From Notospermus geniculatus (taxonomy: Eukaryota; Nemertea; Pilidiophora; Heteronemertea; Lineidae): 64,000 nucleotides of DNA. The notes beneath the pieces were generated by a model. That model saw only the letters and a program-made list of their open reading frames with translations, made no database searches and had not been told where the DNA came from. The position numbers and the translations under genes are program-made. Location of the stretch: NCBI GenBank assembly GCA_002633025.1, contig NMRB01000023.1:309452-373451 (forward strand), written 5' to 3'. Shown here piece by piece: positions 30,043-40,749 of the stretch. Position 1 is the first letter of the stretch. Every line of letters starts with the position of its first letter.

Positions 30043-30236
30043 TTCGAAAAAAATGTAACTCAGGCTGGAATTCTCATTATATATATTTTAATGTCCCATA
30101 GCGTTTTCATTCCTCTTGGAAATCTTCAGTGGGAAGTTTCAGTTTCCCACTGAAGATTTCCAAGAGGAATGAAAACGCTATGGGACATTAAAATATATAT
30201 AATGAGAATTCCAGCCTAAGTTACATTTTTTTCGAA
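30043..30236. repeat. Near-perfect 194-bp palindrome (hairpin)
   Basis: Arms 30043-30135 and 30144-30236 are 93-bp inverted copies that pair at 92 of 93 positions (only 30061/30218 differ) around an 8-nt loop, GTTTCAGT. Both outer ends are TTCGAA. The motif ACATGAAATGATGAAT occurs just outside on both sides (29991-30006 and 30236-30251). Such a sequence could be a foldback transposon, a hairpin RNA source, or a snap-back assembly or cloning artefact. There is no coding potential. Confidence 0.95.
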
Positions 30237-32033
30237 CATGAAATGATGAATGATATACATGTACATGAAACAAGTGGTGAATAAATGATACAAAAAGCGA
30301 CAGTCAAATACATACATCTACAGCATGATCAATGATTTTCTGAAAAAAAGAGATTCAAATGAATTTTGAATTGTCAACAGTGATAATATTTATTAGTGTA
30401 ATACAATCAACAAAACAATCACCAAAGATTCTTAAGCGAGTTCACTTATGAATTTTCGATATCACGAATATCACACCACACAAACTGAATTATTTCGATC
30501 GATCCTCGAGTTCGTACGAAAAAAAGTCATGACGCGCCGACGATTATATCATATTTCTATGAGAGTTTGCAAAGTCATGATAGCCAATTCTTTTCCCCAG
30601 CAAGCTGTGGCTCAAACGAATTCAGCGCCAAGGTATTCAATACATGCTACTTATAGATATACGAGATTTGCTTATTGTTTAACCAATGGCATCTATGTAT
30701 CATAGAAAATACCCTGATATTCCTGAGTGACATTCAAAGAGATACAGCGACAGGCAATAGCGCCAAGAAAAAAGGCTATATTAGCCCAAATCATATTACA
30801 AATTACATATTTGACCTGCCGTTCGCCGTCATATCGCCTTCTGACAACACTTAAAACGTAAATACCTCCCGAGTCCTTCCTTTGTAATAACACGGTTTAT
30901 GATCCACCCGACGAGCGCTTCAGGAACGTTTGTGCCGAGTCACCGACGTGTTATAACAATAGATCAGCTATATTAAAGATGTATTCGGATTACAAAGGTC
31001 TGAGTTATGCTTTAAGAAATCAGATTTAAAAAGAAATTTTAGCGCCGAGTAGTAATTCCCGTCGCATTGGTCTACTGTTTCCGCGTAACGCCAGGCCAGG
31101 CGAGGCAATTTCATCGAGTGACAAAGGAGGGGAGTGATGAGAAGAAAACAAAGGAGGGACGGCGAAGGGCTCACTACCACAACGAGTAAGGGCTGAAACT
31201 GGTACATGTATACATGTACATGTATTTATAAGTATCTCGGGATTTCTACGTGAATTTTCCGACCAATAGAGAACGCTACCACAGAAATGGGGAGAATTGA
31301 TCTTTCTAGCCGAAGCAACGAGGGAATGCAAAGGGTAAGGAAAAAAGAGGGTCTGCTAAAAACTTCATGTATTATGATTTCAAAGCCGTAATTTCGCCAA
31401 TAAGGTTGAAGGTTTCTTTAACATAATGCAAACAAGAAATATTTCGCTCACGGCATCATGCCAACAATATAACCATTCTCAATGAATAAGTATATCATGC
31501 GGACAGGGCCAATTTTTTTTAATCAAGTGGATCATCATGGGTCCAACGTACCTATAGGGAACAACTACGTATCGCCAAGTTCTGCGTGCCAACATGCCGT
31601 CACGTTGAACTAGGAATGCAAAACATGCGGCCTTGGTTGTATGTGACAGGGTATAAGATGGCCATCTCCGGGCTTATTGCATGCAGATAATCTGGTAGTA
31701 TCCGGTGGTAATTGATGTTGAGATATTCACGTTGGACGGGTGGATGGATCAGCGAACAGCAATTGATCAGCTTTTGTGCTGACAGGTTGACAACTCATTC
31801 TCATTAACCCTGTAAAGATCGCTTTGGTTTAACGCCCAGACTTATCATTGTTTCTGAAGCAATGAGTAGCCTGGTGTTGCTTTTACTATTTGGAACATCA
31901 CGCGGTGGCACTTGGTAGACCTAGTAGGAAAGACTTATCTACTTGGACAAGGTGTTTAGTTTCAAACTAGAAACTCAAGTCCAAACATACCATAGGGTTT
32001 GGTCCTTGTTAATATCCAGAATCACAATAAAAT
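30237..32033. other. Non-coding, no gene seen
   Basis: No ORF resembles a protein. A cluster of ACATGT palindromes lies at about 31201-31222 (GTACATGTATACATGTACAT). Nothing else is recognisable. Confidence 0.45.
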
Positions 32034-32560
32034 TTCTGTAGAGCTGGATCCAGAATCTTCTCTGTACGACTGGATCCGTCTGATCCAGAATCTCCTCAGT
32101 ACGACTCGATCCGTCTCGATCCGTCTGATATCACTATTATTATTTTTTACTTATTTTTATTTTTTATTTATTTTTTGTTTGTTTTTCTCTTCATTTTATG
32201 TATGTCCTGTCCCGTGCAGTATTTTGGCTCTGTTCTTTTAATGTTCTTATATGTATATCCTGTCTTTGTAGTTTTATGGCTTTGTTCTTTTAGAACCTGT
32301 ATCTCCTTTGTACACGGTGGATAAAGCTATGTATTCGTATTCGTATTCGTCGTATTCGATCCAAAATCTTCTCTGCACGACTGGATCCGTGTGATCCAGA
32401 ATCATCCCTGCACGAATGGATTCGTGTGGTCCAGAATCACCTCTGTTCGAATGAATCCGTGTGATCCAGAATCTTCTCTGTACGACTTGATCCTTGTTAT
32501 CCAGAATCACAATAATGTTTTTGTACGACAGTATCCTCATTATCCAGAATCACAATAAAA
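32034..32560. repeat. ~36-bp minisatellite split by a LINE tail
   Basis: Diverged units of about 36 bp with the core GATCCAGAATC, then CTCTGTACGACTGGATCCG, occupy 32034-32131 and resume at about 32357-32560. The two blocks belong to one array and are separated by the insertion at 32132-32356. Confidence 0.85.
32132..32356 (+). mobile_element. 3' end of a non-LTR retrotransposon (LINE)
   Basis: A T-rich stretch is followed by two related copies of TGTATGTCCTGTC ... GGCTCTGTTCTTTTA, then ACACGGTGGATAAAGCTATG and a tail of (TATTCG)n repeats. A GGTGnATAAAG-type end with a short tandem tail is typical of CR1/L2-like LINE 3' ends in marine invertebrates. The copy is 5'-truncated and sits in a minisatellite unit, so the array predates it. 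The family assignment is from general resemblance only. Confidence 0.6.
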
Positions 32561-33147
32561 TCTCTGCTTAACATCAAGAGTTGTAATTCCTGGGTGAAAC
32601 CCCCTGCCCTTTCAAGACTTACAGAACATAGGCCTCAAGGGGAATATCTATTATCAATGAGTTTCTAGAAACTGCCCTAATTATTCTAATATTAATCTAG
32701 ATCATTCGTATCCAATCATCGCAAGCATATATCAAAATCAACTGGAACATTGATGTTTCTCTTTAAATTCTCATTACATACAAAGTTATTTGTGTTTACA
32801 TTAATTGTGTATCATTAGTTGACTTGTTGACCTTTTGTTGAGGCCATCTTGATGTAACTCGAAGTCCCCTCCGGCGATTTAATTTTTTTCCGTTGGGGAA
32901 ATTACAGTATCGAATGTTCCAATTGGGGTTGATAGGAACTAGCTCTGAGACAGGATAAACAGGGCAAGAAAGTGCTCGCAGGTTGATATAATGGATGTGG
33001 GTTTGATGGGAATACATAGCCAGGGGGTATTAGACATTCAAGCATTGACATGGATATGGGAAGTGGATGAAGTTATACATTGTACTTTTAACGCTCTATG
33101 CACCCATAGTAATGTATACAGAACTGTAATCATTCCACTATATCTGA
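32561..33147. other. Non-coding spacer
   Basis: Unique-looking AT-leaning sequence between two minisatellites. No gene was seen. Confidence 0.45.
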
Positions 33148-33770
33148 AGTGAGTTGAAGGTAGGGTATTGTTGGTGGAGAACTACGGGTAAAGTGAGTTA
33201 AAGGTGTGATATCACACATGGTGGAGAACTACGGGTGGAGTGAGTTGAAGTTAGGACGACATCAAACATTGGTGGAGAACCACGAGTAGAGTGAGTCAAA
33301 GGTAGGGCATCAGACATGGTGGAGAACAACGGGTAAAGTTAGTTGAAGGTGTGATATCACACATGGGGAGAACTACGGGTGGAGTGCGTTGAGCATCCTG
33401 AGAACATCAGGTGTTCTTAACGCTCACTCCCTGTGCGGTGACGAAGGCAGCGAGCGCTATTAAGAAACCCTGATGTTCTCAGGATGGAGTTGAAGCAGGA
33501 CATCAAAACACATTGGTGGAGAACCACGGGTAAACTGAGTTGAAGGTAGGACGTTACACGTGGTTGAAAACAACTGATAAAGTGAGTTCAAGTTAGGACA
33601 TCAAACATTCGTGGAAAACCACAGGTAGAGTGAGTTGAAGGTAGGACATCAGACATGGTGGAGAACCACAGGTAGAGTGAGTTGAAGGTAGGACATCAGA
33701 CATGGTGGAGAACCACGGGTAGAGTGAGTTGAAGGTAGGACACAAAACTTCAACTCACTTCACCCGTTAG
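33148..33770. repeat. ~46-bp minisatellite, ~11 copies, split by a MITE
   Basis: Units contain GAGTTGAAGGTAGGACATCA then CATGGTGGAGAACCACGGGT. They start near 33150, 33195, 33240, 33292, 33340, 33487, 33536, 33583, 33629, 33678 and 33726. The gap between 33340 and 33487 is the hairpin element at 33394-33486. The last piece (33747-33770) is an inverted fragment of the unit, so the array ends in a small inversion. Confidence 0.9.
33394..33486. mobile_element. 93-bp hairpin MITE inside minisatellite
   Basis: The ends are inverted copies: CATCCTGAGAACATCAGG on the left and CCTGATGTTCTCAGGATG on the right, with a further TTCTTAA.. / ..TTAAGAA match inward. The flanks GCGTTGAG and GAGTTGAA match at 6 of 8 bases, compatible with a decayed 8-bp target duplication (hAT-like), though both also match the minisatellite unit. 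There is no coding capacity. Confidence 0.75.
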
Positions 33771-33781
33771 GTGAACATGTA

Positions 33782-34554
33782 GGCCCGTATGCACCAAAGT
33801 GGTTTAAAATTTGCCTTAAACCTAGACTTACTAATCATGGATTAAGCGTGGATTAAATCATCCGAACTTGAACCTGCACCAACATAGTTAAACCACAGAT
33901 TAAGTTATCCATGGTTCATCCATGGTTGAACCAATTTCATAACATAAATGGCTATTACCAATGGATTAGGTCACACCCTGTGAACACGATCTCATTGTAT
34001 ATGCTCTGGCAAAAATGACTTAATCCAAGTTTAATCTACCCCTCTGCCGAGCAATATTATTGCTTGGGACACCTATTTCACTATCCGGCTGACTGTAATT
34101 TGGTGAACACCTGCAAGATCACAATCTGTCATCTGGAAATGACCTGTGGCGTAAAATCGTAGCGTGAGTAAAAGCCTTGGTGAAACAGCAGCGTTCCTGT
34201 TGGAGTTGGGTGTAATCTCTTCTTCCATCCAATCCAAAATTAGCAAAACGTTCTCCTTGGTGGAAATCACCATCTCTAAAGTCCTCCATCGGATTGCTTC
34301 TATATCAAATCAGCCGTTCTGGCCGTTGAAAATTGTCAAAGCGTTGATCCAGTCCATCTTGTCACTTCAGTCACTTCTTCAAAAATGTATTAATCCAAGT
34401 TTAAACCTACCCCTTGGCTGGTTTAGAATAATCTGTGGTTTAAACACCGGATAAAAGTTAATCCTTGTTGGTGCAGGCGGATTAATTTTTTAAACCATAC
34501 TTAAACCTAGTTTAAGCCTAATCTAAGGTTTATCCACGTTGGTGCATACGGGCC
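33782..34554 (-). mobile_element. PIF/Harbinger-like DNA transposon, defective
   Basis: A 773-bp element with inverted ends GGCCCGTATGCACCAA(A/C)GTGG, flanked on both sides by the trinucleotide GTA (33779-33781 and 34555-34557), the 3-bp target duplication size of PIF/Harbinger. A second, inner inverted pair containing CTGCACCAAC lies at about 33873 and 34473, and subterminal CTTAAACC motifs repeat on both arms. Inside, on the minus strand, is a transposase remnant. At this size it cannot be autonomous. Confidence 0.85.
34073..34273 (-). pseudogene. Harbinger (HARBI1-like) transposase N-terminal remnant
   Basis: The 66-residue frame contains SPRLLLTLRFYATGHFQ and ending GVHQITVSRIVK, the typical N-terminal region of PIF/Harbinger nucleases, where L-LALRFYATG and TVSRIV are conserved. 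The frame ends in TAG, but the codons after it continue the family pattern (VSQAIILL), so the stop interrupts the gene rather than ending it. The DDE catalytic domain is absent from the element. It is a dead copy whose mobility would depend on a transposase elsewhere. Confidence 0.8.
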
Positions 34555-34557
34555 GTA

Positions 34558-37082
34558 GAGTTAGTCGACCGATTAATGGATAGAAATCCCGAACTTGGGA
34601 ATAACATTTGGATTTCCTAATAGAGAGCTGCAAAGGGTCCAATCTTCACCCTTAAACCTTTACAGAGCTACTTGTAGGCCTAAATAAGAGGTGGTATTAC
34701 GAAATACAATGTACAAATACCCCGAAACTGCTGTGAACATTGTACAGAAGAACAAAAGCTTAATGCACCAGTATAAAGTAGCCTACATGTATTATAACTC
34801 AGGCAGTGAGCCGCGACTGCTCTCGAAGTGAGTCTAATGGTTAGTGTGCGTGTGAATGAATGAACATGAAAAATGTAAATAAATCTAGTGAAATTCAAAC
34901 TCCCACCATGAACGTCGTGGTTGCTGGTGTTGCAACCACGACGTGGTGTTGCTGGTGTTGCAACCACGACGTGTTGCAGCAACACCAGCAACCACGGCAA
35001 CAACAAACACTATTTGACAACAAACGCACCATTTCCGAACTTCCCGATTCCACACTTGCCGGGATTAGCGCTCCGCTGAGTCCCGGCCGAAAAGACAGGA
35101 CAAGCAAACTGTCACTCTGAATCTTAACTTAAGTTGAAATAATGCATTTAGGGCTATGTGAGTACCCAACTAAAGTTCTCAACACCTGCTTCCGACCCAA
35201 GTAAAAATATCATTTTCAAAGATTAACTTCTAAGGTGTGGCACTATCTTTGATATTCGCCGCAATGAATAGGATTCTATTATCAGAAGTCGTTTTATCAT
35301 CAAAAACCTGTTGTGCAGATTCGAATCATTAGAAGTAAATCGAGTAATTTAATGAACACTGCGGGTTAGTCGAGCTACATTAATGTTAAGTACATTTAGA
35401 GGCTTTTAAAATAGTACGTAAACAATGGGTAATCTTACTCTCAAACTGTTCTCATGATGGGGAAATTTGATTTCGTATGAAACTACTTTGAGATCACGTT
35501 AGTAAGAATTGCTTTCTGAGGTAAAAAAAAGGACACGAGAAACCCACGTCTTTGAGAAGGGGAGAAAGCAACTTTGATCCTCAAGCCGATGTTAAGAGCA
35601 GCTCAAGCTTCATGATCGCATCCATGTATTATTCAGGAAGATTTCATGACGAAGGTAGATTTAGCACTTAGTCTGGTTTCACGCATTAGTTTCCACTGAG
35701 TGGCGAAATGAAAAACCTCATCCCTTTGTCGCTTGTTACGTACCTTGTAAATGAGTATACATGTAAGTGACAGGCCAAGAGTAAGATATCACTCTCAGTC
35801 GGTAACTGTGCGATCAGGAATGGTAAAGGAATGGTCGTCCTTGGAACGCAAGTCCGAGTTAACCCCCACATTCAAGGTTGTATTCGAATGGTCATAGTTT
35901 CTGTTGCCATATATCTTAATACAGTACATGTACAAGAAACTGTACAAGATACTGTACATGTACAAGAAACCGGACTTAGACTTCAGAGGACCTTTCACAT
36001 CGCCATTAAAGGAGGCTGAAATTGGAAGCTGGTGTGAAGCTCTAGCTCCTGACATCGGCTTTGCGTTTAGTTTTCTTGTCTATGGGGGGGGGGTCTTTGT
36101 CTTGCTACTTCCCACTTTCAACACCAGCTACATGTAGTATCGGCCAGGACACCACTCAGAAAGAATGGTGACGCCCTCACTCACTTCTCTCTGAACTGGT
36201 CCAGTCGGAAGTTTTTATTGATTGATTCTCTTAAACAATTCCGAGACAATGCCAAGCTTATCATTTGCACTTAAGAAACCGTCTTTGTGCTAAAAATAAT
36301 GAAAGAAGCTTATTCTGAATGATGGGACAAGTTTTGTCTTCTTTGGAAGCTGACAATGGACACTTGTTAATGAAGCAGCGTTAGTTAACGTGTTCACGCG
36401 AAGCTTTTGGCTCTATGAATTGTGCAAACCATAACAGATGCAGCCAGGTCATCATATCAATAACGATATTGTTTAATGACAAGAGACAATTCTTAATCGG
36501 TTCATTAGATCCTCTATTAAGTTCTATTCAGAAGAGACCTGCGTGAATAGACGCGAGACTACTCTTTCCAATCGAATAGATATTAATATTTCCTTTAATT
36601 GCCTGATACGAATCAAACCTTGAATAGACATTCAATTCAAGTGCGGGTTGCCAGTAACGGACTTTTTGTACAATTTACCTGCATACATGGTACACGAGCA
36701 GATCAGGTGCATCGGCAACCTGAGCCTAGTTAGCGAAATAAAGCGAGACAATTGCAAACTGCGCGAACAATATCAGCCGGTATTGCCTACCAATTGATGA
36801 GGTTCAAGTTACGAGCTTTGCGGGGTTGGTAACCAGCACCAATTCTACCACGGTTATCGCACAGAACAAAGCGCAAACGCTTTTTTCCACGTGCTCTCGT
36901 GCGGGCGATTTTTCACAAGCGATTACAAGAACTGATGATTTCATAAAATCAATTGTCATCAGATCTCTGCTTTGATTTAAACTCAAATCGGATACACGCG
37001 GCAATTCGAGACGACATATGCAGGTACCCTCTCCCTTTTTGACTCATTCGCACTGATTTGGTATTTTGTTCTCAGATTTTCG
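34558..37082. other. Non-coding, with small inverted repeats
   Basis: At 34911-35000, two tandem copies of GGTTGCTGGTGTTGCAACCA-type sequence are followed by an inverted copy, giving several alternative hairpins. At 35921-35972, TACTGTACATGTACAAGAAAC repeats with variation. A G-run lies at about 36081-36090. No gene was recognised. Confidence 0.5.
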
Positions 37083-37244
37083 GTGGAGATGTTTGATTTG
37101 CCGGTGACAGCGATTATTCTTTTTCAATACGAGTCGAGAGCTGGCTCTTTGAGACAATATTGGGCGATCATATGTATAGGCAATACAGGAGAAAAATCGA
37201 AATCGCGGAAAAAAAGCTACGCTGTCTGAGTGACTCACCCTCTC

Positions 37245-37300
37245 TATCACATGAGTCCGGGTCCGACCGGGAATCGAACCCGGGACCTCAGAGGTGAGAG
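37245..37300 (-). other. tRNA-like T-arm/B-box sequence (possible SINE)
   Basis: On the minus strand the B-box GGTTCGATTCC (37270-37280) lies in a perfect T-arm-like stem, CCGGGTTCGATTCCCGG, preceded by a CCTC..GAGG stem that could mimic an anticodon arm. No matching acceptor 5' half or A-box is seen, so this is not an intact tRNA gene; a tRNA-derived SINE or tRNA fragment is more likely. It recurs in copy 2 of the direct repeat (around 38190). Confidence 0.35.
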
Positions 37301-37344
37301 GAGCTGGATGTATACCACAGTAATCTGATAGTGATCAGTTTACT

Positions 37345-37407
37345 CAACACACCAACACACGCACGCACGCACACGTGCACACAGACACACGCACGCGCGC
37401 ACGCACG

Positions 37408-37438
<31 letters not shown>

Positions 37439-37450
37439 GCGCGCGCGCGC
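37345..37450. repeat. CA/CG microsatellite
   Basis: Alternating purine-pyrimidine tract of (CA)n, (GCAC)n and (GC)n; the CGCGCGCGCGCGC part is Z-DNA prone. The corresponding tract in copy 2 (about 38268-38320) is about half as long. Confidence 0.95.
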
Positions 37451-38007
37451 CCCAGCGACACAATCTCAAACAGGTGGAAGAACAGTGCATCAGCTGTGGG
37501 AATCGTTGACGTCGTAGAGTAACGGCGTACAGTCCTACAGAGAAGGGAATTGACCTTTTCCCTCAGTAACCGCCTCGAATTTAAAATTACGAAATCTGCA
37601 TCGAGCACATACCTCATGCCTTATTCATTACACGACTTACACCGAGCATTGGTAGATTCAGAATTCCATATAACGCAGCATTTTGCGGGATATCAGAATT
37701 CAAAGCTACGTATCGCTATCACAAAGACTAGCAATCGATAAAAGGCTCGCATCTATTAGGCCGATAATCGCATAAGCGGTGTCAGAAATCTCAATGTTAG
37801 CTGACTATTATCAGAATCAAATTACTCCGCGTTGCTTTCACACGTAACCTTTATAGAATCAGACAGGGGGTTTATTTACCATAACCCTCATAGACTTCAT
37901 TGGTATTTTTTCCTTTGTTAAGTACAGAGTATCAAGTTGATAAACCCTGAGGTAAAAAGAACTTTTTAAGATGAACTTCAAGAAAGTTTACTATTGCCCT
38001 GTGGAGG

Positions 38008-38008
38008 N
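38008..38008. other. Single-N assembly junction
   Basis: One N sits exactly between the two copies of the 0.9-kb direct repeat, at GTGGAGG N GTGGAGA. It marks a contig join or ambiguous base and is the strongest sign that the duplication is artificial. Confidence 0.9.
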
Positions 38009-38884
38009 GTGGAGATGTTTGATTTGCCGGTGTCAGCGATTATTCTTTTTCAATACGAGTCGAGAGCTGGCTCTTTGAGACAATATTGGGCGATCATATG
38101 TAGGCAATACAGGAGAAAAATCGAAATCTCGGAAAAAAGCTACGCTGTCTGAGTGACTCACCCTCTCTATCACATGAGTCCGGGTCCGACCGGGAATCGA
38201 ACCCAGGACCTTAGAGGTGAGAGGAGCTGGATGTTTCCACTATATAATACCACAGTAGTTTACTCAACACACAAATAAACACACGCACGCACGCACACGC
38301 ACACACACACACGCCCCCAGATGCGTGTTCAGCGACACAATCTCAAACAGGTGGAAGAACAGTACATCAGCTGTGGGAATCGTTGACGTCGTACAGTAAC
38401 GGCGTACGGTCCTACAGAGAGGGGAATTGACCTTTTCCCTCAGTAACCGCCTCGAATTTAAAATTACGAAATCTGCATCGAGCACATACCTCATGCCTTA
38501 TTCATTACACGACTTACACCGAGCATTGGTAGATTCAGAATTCCATATAACGCAGCATTTTGCGGGATATCAGAATTCAAAGCTACGTATCGCTATCACA
38601 AAGACTAGCAATCGATAAAAGGCTCGCATCTATTAGGCCGATAATCGCATAAGCGGTGTCAGAAATCTCAATGTTAGCTGACTATTATCAGAATCAAATT
38701 ACTCCGCGTTGCTTTCACACGTAACCTTTATAGAATCAGACAGGGGGTTTATTTACCATAACCCTCATAGACTTCATTGGTATTTTTTCCTTTGTTAAGT
38801 ACAGAGTATCAAGTTGATAAACCCTGAGGTAAAAAGAACTTTTTAAGATGAACTTCAAGAAAGTTTACTATTGCCCTGTGGAGG
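38009..38884. repeat. ~0.9-kb direct repeat, copy 2
   Basis: The second copy of 37083-38007, 876 bp long, with a shorter CA/CG microsatellite and a different 20-30 bp segment near 38236-38262. Both copies contain the same 63-codon frame, which resembles nothing known. Confidence 0.95.
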
Positions 38885-40387
38885 ATTCTAGATCAAACCT
38901 CCCAAAGCAACGGCTTCAAATATCGAAGTAACAACAAAGATGACAATACTACTGGGTTAAGAGTCAACCTTTCATAAACATTATCCTTTCCAATGTGCCT
39001 GGTACGTCTGCGAGAAACAAAAAGTACTCATCTTTTTAATGTCTGATTTATGTGTTCCTATCGCTAGAAACGTTTGTCAAGTGTATTGGAGCAAAAACTG
39101 CCAGCCACTACAATTGACTTCCATGTTCGAGTGATGTGTACATGTACTATTAACATCTATATTTCCCCTATACGCAAAAAATTAAAAGTCAAGATTATAA
39201 GTATTGTTAGTTGCACCATATCATCATCACTTTATAGTTTGTATGGTAGAAAGCGAGGCGGTGATTATTGCCCTTGGGCTTTACCTACTGAATATCATCA
39301 AGTCATATTCGCTTTTTTACAGGAGACGGGCGTGTTTCTCGCATCGTCGCTATGACTGAACACCGGACAAAAAAGCAAAACGCGAAAGCTGGTAAAATGA
39401 GCCAAGGCTTTATCTACATTAGTTAATCTCTATTGCTTTCCTTTAGAAAAAGGATATCATCCGACAATACTCCTAAAACTCATGTCCATTCCGCTTTTAA
39501 GCGTTTAAACTGATGTATCGCTCAGGCAATTGATGAGAGAGATCATCAGGGATAAAGTTCCTAAGTCGAAAACCAATAGATTTATGTTCGCTGTTGAAAC
39601 TAGTCAAATTTCACAAGGATGAGTTGAAACAATAGGTTTTTATGATGCCTGTGTGATGCATTGACAGGGGATCTGGACGCTCTGCTGGTTGACATGTACA
39701 GATAAATTTCGATATTGGTTTGTTTGTTTCTTCCCACGTTTACATCATTTTTCGAGTAGTGCCCACTATTGAATTAGTAACGATGGCACTAGAACGCATT
39801 ACATCTTATCCTTCCTCTCTCTTCCGTCGCTCTTCTTACAAACGCTTTTCGACAACAGCCATTGTCTTTGGTCAATCTTCATGCCCGAGGCGCGCCTAGC
39901 GGCGAAACTCATCTCCCATGCTCCAGTCTGCTGGTAATAGTGGCGATCACACCTAATAATATCGACAGCAAGCCATGGCCAAGCAATTACACGTTGACAT
40001 CATGAGAGATACGTAATTATCAAGCAAACCGCGCGGTAAATTGAGAAATCTAAGCGATGGAGACATAAAGGACCCGTGAGGCTTTCAGAGCGTGGAGTTA
40101 ATGATAACATTATACAGGAGATCTAATGGTTATATGACACTGAACGACAGAGCAGCCAAGGCACATTTCAGACCTTTTTGACTCCGGCGGTAATGGTGAA
40201 TTAGTGAGGTAATATTAGACATCATTGCCAGTGCAAATATGTTCGTTAAAATATGAATGCGAGCAATCAAAATTGATCCCGTCGATTGGCTGGGGTTGTG
40301 TTTCAATTAGGAGCTATAATTAAGGACCCGAGACGTACAGACCGTAATCCATTCTCCCCGCACCGCTTTCTCATCAGGCTTTGTGTC
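38885..40387. other. Non-coding, no gene seen
   Basis: No gene or repeat was recognised. The part from about 39950 to 40340 is unique-looking and TAAT/ATTA-containing. Confidence 0.45.
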
Positions 40388-40749
40388 TAAAGCCTCGGTT
40401 ATGTCGCCCTTACGTACAGTCAGAACTAGTTGGCAACTGATAATCGGCGCGTAGTTGGAACTAATCAGTCACAACTACTAGGTGACATAAGCTCTCGGGC
40501 GTCAGCGAGTAACTAGTTGCAAACTACAAATATCCAGATCCAGAAAATCGCACGTGTTCAACTTCACCACGTTTTACTTAAAATCAAAAGAAATCAGTGT
40601 CGACATAAGCACTCAAAAGACGGCGATAAACTAGTTCCAGGTAGTTGCGACCGATCGGTATTTTTCTAGTCGGTGGCGAGATAAGTTATCAGTTGCAACT
40701 TGTTGACGCTATTTCTATCACAGCGTAGGGCGACATAAGCGAGGCTTTA
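40388..40749. mobile_element. 362-bp TIR element (MITE)
   Basis: The left end TAAAGCCTCGGTTATGTCGC and the right end, whose complement is TAAAGCCTCGCTTATGTCGC, are inverted copies over about 24 bp, each continuing into CCTacG. The terminal TA on both sides could be a TA target duplication (Tc1/mariner-like). The interior has several inverted short motifs of type ACTAGTTGCAA / TTGCAACT. It has no ORF, and the superfamily is not certain. Confidence 0.75.

Larger units (their letters stand above)
37083..38007. repeat. ~0.9-kb direct repeat, copy 1
   Basis: From GTGGAGATGTTTGATTTGCC to ACTATTGCCCTGTGGAGG this stretch is repeated almost base for base at 38009-38884. Differences are mainly the length of a CA/CG microsatellite (about 37350-37450 here, shorter in copy 2), a small indel around 37310-37340, and scattered substitutions. 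The two copies meet at a single N. That pattern looks like two alleles placed in tandem by the assembler rather than a biological duplication. Confidence 0.95.

Noticed and set aside
37264-37281. Retrotransposon primer-binding site complementary to a tRNA 3' end
   Set aside because: The sequence does complement a T-arm, but there is no TGG start, no preceding LTR and no gag or pol nearby.
37288-37617. Cys/Val/Arg-repeat frame (CVCVCVRACARAC type)
   Set aside because: Translation of the CA/CG microsatellite.
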